From Casp-actino8 sp044358015 (GTDB lineage: Bacteria; Actinomycetota; Acidimicrobiia; Acidimicrobiales; Ilumatobacteraceae): DNA of 6,740 nt. The first letter of the stretch is position 1; each line of letters begins with the position of its first letter. The notes beneath the pieces were generated by a model that was given only the letters and a program-made list of their open reading frames with translations, searched no databases and was not told where the DNA came from. Location of the stretch: NCBI GenBank assembly GCA_044358015.1, contig JBIKOO010000077.1, positions 1-6,740 of the forward strand. Reading direction: 5' to 3'. This document shows, piece after piece, positions 1 to 6,410 of this stretch. The translations under genes were made by a program, and so were the position numbers.

Positions 1-806
1 TAGTGCCAACTCATTACGCCGGAACAACCAGTTCGCCTTACCTAGAACAACTCTTTGACGGGTTGCACAAAGATGTTTTGGTGATGTGGACGGGCGTACA
101 TGTGGTGAACGATTCAATTACGGCTCGCGATGCTCAGCTTCGTGCCAGTGCATGCAATAACCGCAAGCCGCTTTTATGGGACAACACGCCAGTGAACGAT
201 GCAATCATGAGCGAGTCCCTGCACCTTGGCCCTTACTCTTCGCGTGAAATTGCATTGCGTCATGAGATCTCGGGATTGTTGTTGAACCCGATGGAGTTCG
301 CATCGGCATCAAAACCAACAGTTGCTAGTGCGTTGGCTTGGTTGCGAGCCGAAGATGCAATCACATCTTGGGAGTCGTTCGTTTCTCAATGCGGTTGGTC
401 CGAGATTGCCGCAGCAACGGCGTTCCCTGATGACCCTCATTGGCCGGGCGCCCGACCAACCAACGAATGGTGGCAATCGGTTGCCGACATGCAGCCAGTA
501 GGTCTTGATGTTGGTTGTCAACCGTGGATTGATGCAGCGAAACAAGGAGCTGCACTTGTTCTGTCGGCACGCAAACTGATTGCCGAGCCAGGCGATTCAG
601 AAATGTCAGTTCTTGGTCGTTTTCATTTGGCAGTCAAGTGGCGCACATGGAAACGATTGCCAGTACTTACATACGGTGGCGGGCCCCGCATTCGCCCGGT
701 AGTGACAAATGATGAGAACGGCAAGTTCGCTTATCGAAATGGCACAGTGATCTCGCCGACGTCGTTAGTTGATGACGAAGTCATGCGCTGCCTGCAAGAC
801 GTTTAG
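1..806 (+). CDS. GH84-family beta-N-acetylglucosaminidase (hyaluronidase/O-GlcNAcase-like), 5'-truncated
   Basis: The C-terminal 267 or so residues of a glycoside hydrolase family 84 enzyme, which removes N-acetylglucosamine by substrate-assisted catalysis. The frame is open to the left edge; the first GTG (3-5) falls inside the conserved block PTHYAGTTSSPYL, so it is not the true start. Counting from that GTG, the visible family signatures are WTG at 29-31, WDNTPVND at 59-66, LGPYSSRE at 75-82, and GLLLNP at 91-96. By analogy with clostridial NagJ, N61, D66 and N95 should contact the sugar. The catalytic Asp-Asp pair lies upstream and is outside the window. The remaining residues (about 105-267) form the helical region after the barrel and match no domain I recognise. 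Any signal peptide is also off-window, so location is unknown. The gene ends with TAG four bases before the convergent helicase gene. Family assignment is secure; substrate (peptidoglycan, chitin fragments or glycoprotein) is not. Confidence 0.88.
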   Translation, partial: VPTHYAGTTSSPYLEQLFDGLHKDVLVMWTGVHVVNDSITARDAQLRASACNNRKPLLWDNTPVNDAIMSESLHLGPYSSREIALRHEISGLLLNPMEFASASKPTVASALAWLRAEDAITSWESFVSQCGWSEIAAATAFPDDPHWPGARPTNEWWQSVADMQPVGLDVGCQPWIDAAKQGAALVLSARKLIAEPGDSEMSVLGRFHLAVKWRTWKRLPVLTYGGGPRIRPVVTNDENGKFAYRNGTVISPTSLVDDEVMRCLQDV

Positions 807-832
807 ACAATCAACGCGGTTTCACTAAACGT
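799..832. terminator. Possible bidirectional terminator hairpin between convergent genes
   Basis: Perfect 8-bp inverted repeat, ACGTTTAG at 799-806 and CTAAACGT at 825-832, with an 18-base loop. It spans the stop codons of both convergent genes (TAG at 804-806; the minus-strand stop at 811-813). The symmetry suits a shared terminator, but the loop is long and no T-run follows on either strand, so this is a weak call. Confidence 0.3.
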
Positions 833-2436
833 AATCGTTCACCGAGTTCTCGTGAACCAACGACGAATAGTTGATTGATCGCTCGACTGATACCGATATA
901 CAGCGCACGATCATCCATGCGATCTTCGGGATCAACAAGAATCACCGTGTCAAACTCGGTGCCCTTCATTCGACGTTCAGTTTCACAGACGATTTTGGTG
1001 TCTCGTTCGTCCCATGAACCCAAACCCAACTCGGCTCGCAACTGATCACGAAGTCTGATTGAAGGGACAAGAACGGCTCTCGTCCCCACCGGTGCGAGCA
1101 ATCCGCTTCCGTCGTCTGGTTGACGATCAAGAATTGATTTCACTTTGGCGACATAATCCTCGGTTGTCGCTTCGTCAAAATCGATACCAATCGTCTCGGG
1201 ACCAACTTCGGGCGCTGGCGCTCCCCCGAGCAATGTCCGCAACAACCTTGCGATCTGATGTGAGTTGCGACAGTTGTTCACCAATTCGCACAGTGTCCAA
1301 CCGTCATCGGACTTGGGCATACGGAAACCGCGACTGAAGATTTCTTGACCCGAGTCGGCCACCATCATGAGACGACGCGGTCCCTCGTCATCAAGCAACG
1401 ATTCAAGTTGCGCAATCCAGGCAGGACTGAAGTCTTGAGCCTCATCAATGATGATTGTGTCGAACTTCTGGGTGATCTTGGGCCAGTTGAGATGCAGATG
1501 ACCAATCACCGTTTCATTCCAAAAAGTAGAGGCCTCGTCGGCAGTCATTTCTGCAGGCTCTTCAAGAAGCGGCATCCCTTCAAAACTCCGCGCCACGGTT
1601 AAAAAGGCTCCAGCCACGACATCTTCGTAGCCATTGAGATATCCGTTGATCTGATCGGCTAGCGGTTCGTTAAAACAGGTCACGAGCACTCGTTCGTTTC
1701 GAGCAATCAACGCTCGTCGCGCCCAAGCCAATGCCAGACGGGTTTTGCCCGACCCTGCTCCGCCAGTGACGGCCACGCGACGGTTGGCATCAAGTCTTTC
1801 GAGCGCACGAACTTGTGATGCGCAAATCGCTTCCATGCGCTGGCGGTGCATGCGAATCCGCGCTTCGGGGTCCCAGGAGAAATCAGCATCAGGGCATAGA
1901 AAATCAATCACTGCTTTCATATGGTCGCGCTGCATTTTCATGCCGCGCCCAGTGACTCGAATCAACTCGTCAATAGCAAATTTGATTTCGGCCAAGTCGG
2001 AACCAAGAAACAACTGTTCACGTCGAATCGCAGCGGGAAGATCACCAGTAAATGAGGTGGTATTCGGGAATATCACGCCGTAACGAACTGGTAGACCTTC
2101 AAAAAGACGCTTATCCTTTTGCTCCAGCATTTTTCGAAGTTTGAAAGCGTTGTCTTTCGCTTGGGCAAATGGCTGCGGCTTGAGTGGCCCTGAATCGCCG
2201 TACCAAATCCCTCCGTTCAACCTCACCTTGTGGCCTTTGACCTCTAACACAACAATGCCGTCAATCTCATGCAGCAACACAACATCAATTTCATGGTCGC
2301 GATGATTGCGATAGCTAAAATTTGGGAAGATCAACCATCCATCAGTCAGTTGTTCAACGAGTGCTTCCACGACTCGAGCTTCATCGTCGTTCTTAATCGA
2401 GCCAATATCAAAATCTGCCGGTACGAGAATTCCCAT
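811..2436 (-). CDS. NERD nuclease-like domain fused to a UvrD/Rep-like superfamily 1 helicase
   Basis: A 541-residue two-part protein. Residues about 15-130 form a NERD domain, a predicted PD-(D/E)xK nuclease-like fold: E19, then EID at 49-51 and LEVKG at 64-68 supply the expected acidic-acidic-x-Lys residues (D51, E65, K67), followed by WYG at 78-80. Residues about 205-530 form a superfamily 1 motor: Walker A GGAGSGKT (225-232), Walker B IIIDEAQD (328-335), the VADSGQ motif (359-364), NNCRNS (387-392), KGTEFDTV (491-498) and YIGISRA with the probable arginine finger R518 (513-519). All main motor motifs are present. At 541 residues it is much shorter than UvrD (about 720), so the accessory subdomains must be reduced. 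The likely role is DNA binding or processing in repair or phage/plasmid conflict; nuclease activity of NERD domains is predicted rather than generally proven. The ATG start (2434-2436 on the minus strand) has no Shine-Dalgarno site but lies 6 bases after a -10-like CATACT, suggesting a leaderless transcript. It is divergent from the HNH gene and convergent with the GH84 gene. Confidence 0.9.
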   Translation of the reverse strand: MGILVPADFDIGSIKNDDEARVVEALVEQLTDGWLIFPNFSYRNHRDHEIDVVLLHEIDGIVVLEVKGHKVRLNGGIWYGDSGPLKPQPFAQAKDNAFKLRKMLEQKDKRLFEGLPVRYGVIFPNTTSFTGDLPAAIRREQLFLGSDLAEIKFAIDELIRVTGRGMKMQRDHMKAVIDFLCPDADFSWDPEARIRMHRQRMEAICASQVRALERLDANRRVAVTGGAGSGKTRLALAWARRALIARNERVLVTCFNEPLADQINGYLNGYEDVVAGAFLTVARSFEGMPLLEEPAEMTADEASTFWNETVIGHLHLNWPKITQKFDTIIIDEAQDFSPAWIAQLESLLDDEGPRRLMMVADSGQEIFSRGFRMPKSDDGWTLCELVNNCRNSHQIARLLRTLLGGAPAPEVGPETIGIDFDEATTEDYVAKVKSILDRQPDDGSGLLAPVGTRAVLVPSIRLRDQLRAELGLGSWDERDTKIVCETERRMKGTEFDTVILVDPEDRMDDRALYIGISRAINQLFVVGSRELGERLRLVKPR

Positions 2437-2442
2437 AAACCG

Positions 2443-2448
2443 AGTATG
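2443..2448 (-). promoter_or_regulatory. Putative -10 element for a leaderless helicase transcript
   Basis: Read on the minus strand, CATACT is followed by six bases (CGGTTT) and then the ATG of the NERD-helicase gene. Transcription from it would start at or next to the ATG, which fits the absence of a ribosome binding site. I see no convincing -35 hexamer. The same CATACT hexamer precedes the divergent HNH gene. Confidence 0.4.
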
Positions 2449-2543
2449 TCACTAGTTCATAACACATAACGACGAAACGATTTGCACTTAGCAGTCTTCG
2501 GAGAAACTTCATGAAAACTTTTTTCAAAAAACCTTGATTTCAT

Positions 2544-2573
2544 TTGCTTTTTGACACATCCAACTGGCATACT
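2544..2573 (+). promoter_or_regulatory. Putative promoter of the HNH gene
   Basis: TTGCTT (2544-2549) and CATACT (2568-2573) are separated by 18 bases and would place the transcription start at about 2580-2582, on the ATG, giving a leaderless mRNA. A perfect TTGACA lies at 2551-2556, but it is only 11 bases from CATACT and would need another -10. The upstream DNA is AT-rich, with TTTTTTCAAAAAA at 2519-2531, which could act as an UP-like or bendable element. Confidence 0.4.
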
Positions 2574-2574
2574 A

Positions 2575-2588
2575 AGAACATATGTTCT
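2575..2588. promoter_or_regulatory. LexA-type SOS box overlapping the HNH start codon
   Basis: AGAACATATGTTCT is a perfect 14-bp palindrome containing GAAC-N4-GTTC, the core of the LexA (SOS) box of actinobacteria and Bacillus. The ATG of the HNH gene (2582-2584) lies inside it, immediately downstream of the predicted -10, an ideal place for a repressor. As I recall, some Mycobacterium tuberculosis 13E12 repeat genes, which belong to the same DUF222-HNH family, also carry SOS boxes, which supports the reading. LexA binding itself is inferred. Confidence 0.6.
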
Positions 2589-3886
2589 CACGTGATCTGA
2601 CAACAAAAACCGCTGAAAGTAACAGTGGTTTTCTAGTTGCGGGTCTGCGTGCTGCATGGTCAGCACAGTCGTCGATTGTTGATGGTGATGATGCGATGAC
2701 TCGTCTTGTCGAGTTAGAAAAAGCATCGCGGTTTATTGAAGCTGCTCGTGCTGAAGTGTTGGCCGAGGTGGATCGCACGGGTGCGTTTCGTGATCACGGC
2801 CATACCACCATGGCCGGCTGGCTACGAGCCGGTATCTCCTACAGTGCGGGTGATGCGAAGCATCATGTGAAAGTTTCGCGCATGGTCGTCGAGTTCCCAC
2901 AGATTTCCGAGCGTTTACAGGCCGGCACGATTGGTGTCGCCCAAGTGCGCCGCCTGGCTGCTGCTCACGCCAACAAACGAGTGTCAGCTGAATTGCCAGC
3001 GTTTGTGGACATGTTGGCTGATCGCGCTAAAGACATGCCATACGAAGACTTCAATACAGTGATGATTCGCTGGGAGCATTACGCCGACGCTGACGGAGCA
3101 CATCGTGACAGCGACCGTGTCCACGAAGACCGCGACGCGACCCTTAACCCCGTTGGTGATGTCGTGTATGTGGACGCCAAAGTTGGCACCGCACAAGGTG
3201 CGTTCATGCTGGAAGTATTTGAAAAGTACGTGCAAGCCGAACTCGCGCAAGACCTTGCTGATCGTGACGCAAAAGGGTTGGATTTGTATTCAGATTTGGC
3301 TCGCACCGCGAAACAACGACGAGCCGATGCCTTATATGCGATCTTTGCATCGGCGGCCAACGGCCGGTTCGCACCAGCAGAACCGGTTGTGAACATCGTG
3401 ATTGACGCGACTACTTATGAAACTGCGCTCGCGGCACTGCTAAACGACGCACCTCTGCCATCACTGCTAGGCACACCCAGCACATTCGGATCACGTCGAT
3501 GTGAAACCACCGCTGGGGTAGTAATTGATCCTTTTGATGCGATCGTCGCATCAATGATCGGTCAAGTGCGCCGTGTTGTCATGAGTTCACCTAGCACCGT
3601 GATTGATCTCGGACGTAAATCACGACTTTTCACTGGTTCGTCGCGTGAAGCGATCTTTCTGAGACGCAGAAAATGTATTTGGCCCGGATGCTCGGCTTTA
3701 ACGTGTGAAGCCGACCATCGCACACCCTGGTCCGAAGGCGGAACAACATCACCTGACAACGGCGACCCGCTATGTCGAAAACACAACCGCTATAAAGCAT
3801 CCGCGGGCTACACCACAACCATCAACCACGAAACCGGCATCTCCCACGTATACGTTCCTAATTCCCAAAGGCTTACTGCCATTTAG
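2582..3886 (+). CDS. DUF222 domain HNH endonuclease (13E12 repeat family)
   Basis: A 434-residue protein with the standard layout of the family: a long helical DUF222 region (about 15-340) and a C-terminal HNH nuclease module (about 355-405). The zinc-binding residues appear to be C365, C370, C398 and H401. The catalytic motif includes D378-H379 in CEADHRTPWSEGG (375-387) and N393. The third position of the HNH motif is N402 (LCRKHN) rather than the more usual His, so this is an HNN-type variant. The fold should nick or cut DNA with one metal ion; the biological role of the family is unknown. The ATG at 2582 is preferred because it sits directly after a promoter and within the LexA-like palindrome; M39 (2696) is the next candidate but would trim the conserved DUF222 N-terminus. 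No Shine-Dalgarno site is present, in line with a leaderless mRNA. The stop codon overlaps the end of the convergent coiled-coil gene. Probably DNA damage-inducible. Confidence 0.9.
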   Translation: MFSRDLTTKTAESNSGFLVAGLRAAWSAQSSIVDGDDAMTRLVELEKASRFIEAARAEVLAEVDRTGAFRDHGHTTMAGWLRAGISYSAGDAKHHVKVSRMVVEFPQISERLQAGTIGVAQVRRLAAAHANKRVSAELPAFVDMLADRAKDMPYEDFNTVMIRWEHYADADGAHRDSDRVHEDRDATLNPVGDVVYVDAKVGTAQGAFMLEVFEKYVQAELAQDLADRDAKGLDLYSDLARTAKQRRADALYAIFASAANGRFAPAEPVVNIVIDATTYETALAALLNDAPLPSLLGTPSTFGSRRCETTAGVVIDPFDAIVASMIGQVRRVVMSSPSTVIDLGRKSRLFTGSSREAIFLRRRKCIWPGCSALTCEADHRTPWSEGGTTSPDNGDPLCRKHNRYKASAGYTTTINHETGISHVYVPNSQRLTAI

Positions 3887-4131
3887 TCATTTTGGAATTT
3901 TGAGAACTTTAGTAAGTTGAGCTCCCATTCCATTTCGTCGATTCTTCCTTCAATTCGATTAATTGAGTCAAGTATCTCCTTAAGCATTCTGACTTCAACC
4001 GGCTGCTCTTCCCAGTATTTCGCTTCGGCAGCTCGATCTTCTACCTCCTTGCGAATTGCTTCTTTTTTGATTGCATTCTTCTCAATACGCTGCTTTTTCA
4101 GGTTGCTGATAACTTCCCTTAATTTTGACAT
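3883..4131 (-). CDS. Small coiled-coil protein of unknown function
   Basis: An 82-residue, highly charged protein with no family I recognise. Residues 1-40 are rich in Lys, Arg and Glu (KKQRIEKNAIKKEAIRKEVE), and residues about 48-75 show spaced Leu, Ile and Met typical of a coiled coil (VRMLKEILDSINRIEGRIDE). There is no signal peptide or membrane segment. A purine-rich GAAGAGAG ends four bases before the ATG, a reasonable Shine-Dalgarno site, so the start is credible. Codons are more AT-rich than in neighbouring genes, which suggests foreign origin. Its TAA overlaps the TAG of the HNH gene by three bases, tail to tail. The opposite strand also has an open frame (3917-4180), but it is Ser/Ile-rich and looks like the shadow of this gene. 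It could be a small regulator or a structural partner; the function is open. Confidence 0.62.
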   Translation of the reverse strand: MSKLREVISNLKKQRIEKNAIKKEAIRKEVEDRAAEAKYWEEQPVEVRMLKEILDSINRIEGRIDEMEWELNLLKFSKFQND

Positions 4132-4290
4132 GGTCTCTCTTCTTTCAAATTTAGTGATTCAAAAGTTCATTGTTATGTGAAGATTTGATTCTTTCTTGGG
4201 AACCTAACTCAACTAGTAAATTCGAGCTCTTCTTCGGAAATCACCGCTGAAAAGAACTATTAATACTCCTATATGTGCGAAGGTAATCAT
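4132..4290. other. AT-rich divergent intergenic region
   Basis: No gene seen. This stretch holds the upstream region of the minus-strand coiled-coil gene and of the broken (+) frame that begins at 4291. It is AT-rich, with TATTAATACT near 4259-4268 as a possible -10 region for the (+) frame, but I found no clear paired -35 and no convincing hairpin. Confidence 0.4.
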
Positions 4291-4697
4291 ATGAATAGTT
4301 CCAAGTTCAATGAACTGACTAATGGGACTTTGGTTATTGACGCTGTCTATGAAGGAGACACAACTGGGGATCAAATCTTGGCCGACTCATGCGCCCGCTT
4401 TTGGTGCACTACTTACAACCTCTCAAATCTGCCCTCAGGCCTATTTGGAGATTCAAAATGATGGCCATCTCGTTGTAACCATGTCAGGTGCCGATTTCGC
4501 TTAGGCAACCCTGTCCTATGGGTACGACAAAGATAAAAACCTCGATAATTGATTTGCCACGATCGTTTAGTGAACGTCGCAAACAATCTTGGCCCTTTCT
4601 CAAAGAACCGTTGTCAGAAAAGCTTGAATTACAAAGACAACAACAGCGAGTCTTTCCAGCGCTGCCGATTCGGTTTCTAGACAGGGCTTCAAACTAA
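4291..4697 (+). pseudogene. Frameshifted remnant, possibly of an AspBHI-like restriction endonuclease
   Basis: A broken gene read in three successive frames. Frame one starts at ATG 4291, seven bases after a GAAGG Shine-Dalgarno site (4279-4283), and encodes FNELTNGTLVIDAVYEGDTTG before stopping at 4461. An upstream ATG at 4273 has no such site. The next frame continues with HLVVTMSGADFA, hits TAG at 4502-4504, then reads ATLSYGYDKDKN. The third frame gives RRKQSWPFLKEPL and ends at 4697. From memory, actinobacterial AspBHI-like modification-dependent restriction enzymes have, in the same order, a block like FxDLxxxxLVVDAVYEGG, then LAVLYTSGxxxDWPD, then TFTYYGDN. The first block matches well; the later ones only loosely. 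Such proteins are far longer, so the C-terminal nuclease domain is absent. Frame one alone could encode a 56-residue peptide, but decay is the better explanation. Exact break points cannot be placed. Confidence 0.45.
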
Positions 4698-4763
4698 ATC
4701 TAGATCTCAGAAATATCTTTGGGACGAGCGCACACTTTGCCGCACACCCGTCGTTTGAGTTAC

Positions 4764-5492
4764 ATGACAACAACAACGACAGCCCAAAATAATCCCCCGT
4801 CCACCGCTACTCCCGAGACCGCTCAGGCGACATTCATCTCGATCGTGGCCGATGCCAGCGGTTCGATGAACCACCTCCACGAGACCGTGATCAAAGGTCT
4901 CAACGACTTCATCGCCGAACAAGCATCCTCAGATAACGATGCCAAAGTCACAATTGTGCAGTTCCCTTCACTCAAAGATGAGGACGGCATTCAGACCATC
5001 TTGCCCAAGAGCAACGTGAAGACAGCTCGCAAGATCACCGGCAAGGACTATGTCATCAATGGCATGACTCCTTTGTACGACGCCATCGGCGCAGTCATCA
5101 AGAAGGCCGACCAGCGCATCGCCAAACGAGCCGCCAAAGGCAAAGATCCAGAATCACAAGTCGTCGTCATCTTCACCGACGGTGGCGAAAATGCGAGCCG
5201 CAAATTCACCCAAGATGCCATCTTCACTCTGATCGCCGAACGCAAAGCGCAAGGCTGGGTTTTCGTCTTCCTTGGTGCAAATCAGGATGCGTTCGAGGCT
5301 GGCGGCCAGGTTGGCTTTGCTCCGGGAAACACCATGAATTTTGATGCATCAGAAGAAGGTATGACCAATGCACTGTTGAGCGTGTCCCGCTCAGTTCGTG
5401 CCTACTCGGCCATGCCGATGGCAGAGCGCTTCATGAAGAGTGAGAGCTTCTTAATTCAGCCAGATGAAGACGAAGAATTTGACGATCTGTGA
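4764..5492 (+). CDS. Stand-alone von Willebrand factor A (VWA) domain protein
   Basis: A 242-residue protein that is almost entirely one VWA domain. The metal-ion-dependent adhesion site is complete: DASGS (D30, S32, S34), T102 in GMTPLYDA and D139 in IFTDGGEN. It should bind Mg2+ and a carboxylate of a partner or client protein. There is no signal peptide or membrane helix, so it is likely cytoplasmic. The N-terminus is a flexible Thr/Pro-rich stretch, and the C-terminus ends in the strongly acidic DEDEEFDDL. I chose ATG 4764 over the in-frame TTG at 4719 because the extra 15 residues are basic, unlike the family, and that TTG has no ribosome binding site; the site at 4757-4759 (GAG) is weak too. 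It is the first gene of a same-strand group with an AAA+ ATPase and an HExxH protein. VWA proteins paired with MoxR-type ATPases commonly act as their adaptors, and that role is inferred here. Confidence 0.87.
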   Translation: MTTTTTAQNNPPSTATPETAQATFISIVADASGSMNHLHETVIKGLNDFIAEQASSDNDAKVTIVQFPSLKDEDGIQTILPKSNVKTARKITGKDYVINGMTPLYDAIGAVIKKADQRIAKRAAKGKDPESQVVVIFTDGGENASRKFTQDAIFTLIAERKAQGWVFVFLGANQDAFEAGGQVGFAPGNTMNFDASEEGMTNALLSVSRSVRAYSAMPMAERFMKSESFLIQPDEDEEFDDL

Positions 5493-5506
5493 TCGTGAAG
5501 ATTTCG

Positions 5507-5538
5507 GTGCTCTCACCCCGCATCTGGGGTGAGAGCAC
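5507..5538 (+). terminator. Perfect 13-bp hairpin between the VWA and AAA+ genes
   Basis: GTGCTCTCACCCC (5507-5519) pairs with GGGGTGAGAGCAC (5526-5538) around a six-base loop, starting 15 bases after the VWA stop codon. The stem is strong and GC-rich, but only ACATTTCG follows, without a real T-run. It may be a tail-less or partial terminator, or an RNA stability/processing element that lets the VWA protein be made in excess over the ATPase. The hairpin itself is certain from the sequence; its function is not. Confidence 0.65.
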
Positions 5539-5582
5539 ACATTTCGCCGTCATATTCGTTTAGTCAGAAGCAAGCCAAACCC

Positions 5583-5588
5583 AAGGAG
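5583..5588 (+). promoter_or_regulatory. Ribosome binding site that decides the AAA+ start
   Basis: AAGGAG, a near-complete Shine-Dalgarno sequence, ends six bases before TTG at 5595-5597. It favours that codon over the in-frame GTG at 5529, which is buried in the right arm of the hairpin. Confidence 0.7.
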
Positions 5589-5594
5589 AACAGA

Positions 5595-6410
5595 TTGAAA
5601 CCTGAAGGCCCCCGCAAAGTCACATCAACCGGAACCATCAAAGCAGTACCACTCGTCGAACCCGACCTCCCCTCTTGCTGGAAAGACGTCAATGACGCTC
5701 TCGCCGCCGGAATCGATCGCCTGATTTTGTTCGGGCCTCCAGGCACAGGAAAAACCTTCGGTGGGCTCAACCTGGGTGACGTCACTGGTGGCGCATTTAG
5801 ATTGATTTGCAACGAAGACATGACCGCTGCCGATGTCACGGGTCACTTCATGCCGACGGCTGATGGCACCTGGAAATGGCTCGATGGAGCAGTGCTCAAA
5901 GCATGGCAAGGCAATGGTCAAACTGGTGGTCGCATTGTGGCCGACGAAATCGATCGTGCATCTGGCGATGTGTTGTCGCTCTTGCTCAACATGTTTGACT
6001 CCCCCGAGAGTGCTTCATGGCAACACCCCGACACGGGCCACGTTTTCAAGCCAACGAAGAATTTCTCGGTGGTCATGACAACCAACATCGAAGATATGCG
6101 CGATTTACCTGTCGCTCTTCGCGATCGCTTCCCAATCGCCATTCGCATTGATCGACCGCACCCAGGAGCACTTGCGCAATTGTCGCCACACCTTCGTGCG
6201 CCAGCTGCTGCAGCAGTTGATGCCGACAAAGCTCGGCGATTCAGCGTGCGTTCATTCATGGCCTTTGATCAACTCTGCATCAAAGGTATGGATATTGAGC
6301 GGGCGGCGTTCTTGGTTTTTGGCAATCACTCCAAAGACATTCTTGATGCCATTCGAATTGACAGTGTGGCCAAGGCTCCGGCTGCCAAACCAATTGCGAA
6401 GGCATCATGA
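5595..6410 (+). CDS. MoxR/CobS-like AAA+ ATPase
   Basis: A 271-residue AAA+ ATPase. In order: Walker A GPPGTGKT (47-54), a pre-sensor segment with DVTGHFMPTADGTWKWLDGAVLKA (about 80-103) typical of MoxR/CobS/dynein-related proteins, Walker B VADEID (115-120), sensor 1 TTN (162-164), the arginine-finger region LRDRF (175-179), and a short helical lid with FSVRSF near R219. All ATPase residues are present, so the protein should form an ATP-driven ring that remodels partner proteins. It starts at TTG 5595, which has the AAGGAG site; reading from GTG 5529 would add 22 unconserved residues. The C-terminal tail is Ala/Lys/Pro-rich (AKAPAAKPIAKAS) and probably disordered. The stop overlaps the next start (ATGA), showing translational coupling to the HExxH protein. 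Neighbouring VWA and HExxH genes are the likely functional partners. The client is unknown. Confidence 0.88.
   Translation: MKPEGPRKVTSTGTIKAVPLVEPDLPSCWKDVNDALAAGIDRLILFGPPGTGKTFGGLNLGDVTGGAFRLICNEDMTAADVTGHFMPTADGTWKWLDGAVLKAWQGNGQTGGRIVADEIDRASGDVLSLLLNMFDSPESASWQHPDTGHVFKPTKNFSVVMTTNIEDMRDLPVALRDRFPIAIRIDRPHPGALAQLSPHLRAPAAAAVDADKARRFSVRSFMAFDQLCIKGMDIERAAFLVFGNHSKDILDAIRIDSVAKAPAAKPIAKAS

Noticed and set aside
3..5. GTG as the true start of the GH84 gene
   Set aside because: The codon lies within a conserved family block (PTHYAGT), the catalytic Asp pair is missing upstream of it, and the frame is open to the window edge.
1059..2083. Open frames on the plus strand opposite the helicase gene (1059-1337, 1345-1602, 1745-2083)
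   Set aside because: They lie antisense to a gene with continuous, correctly ordered helicase motifs, and their translations show no domain pattern.
2511..2543. ATGAAA/TTTCAT inverted repeat around the T6-C-A6 tract as an operator or terminator
   Set aside because: The two symmetries have different centres and AT-only stems this short arise easily in AT-rich promoter DNA.
2551..2556. TTGACA as the -35 of the HNH gene
   Set aside because: It is only 11 bases from the best -10 (CATACT). TTGCTT at 2544 has workable spacing, although an alternative -10 cannot be excluded.
3917..4180. Plus-strand 87-residue frame antisense to the coiled-coil gene
   Set aside because: It is Ser/Ile/Phe-rich in the way an antisense frame of a Lys/Glu coiled coil would be. 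I saw no ribosome binding site, and the minus-strand frame has one.
5529..5594. N-terminal extension of the AAA+ ATPase from GTG 5529
   Set aside because: The codon is inside the hairpin arm with no ribosome binding site, while TTG 5595 has AAGGAG six bases before it.
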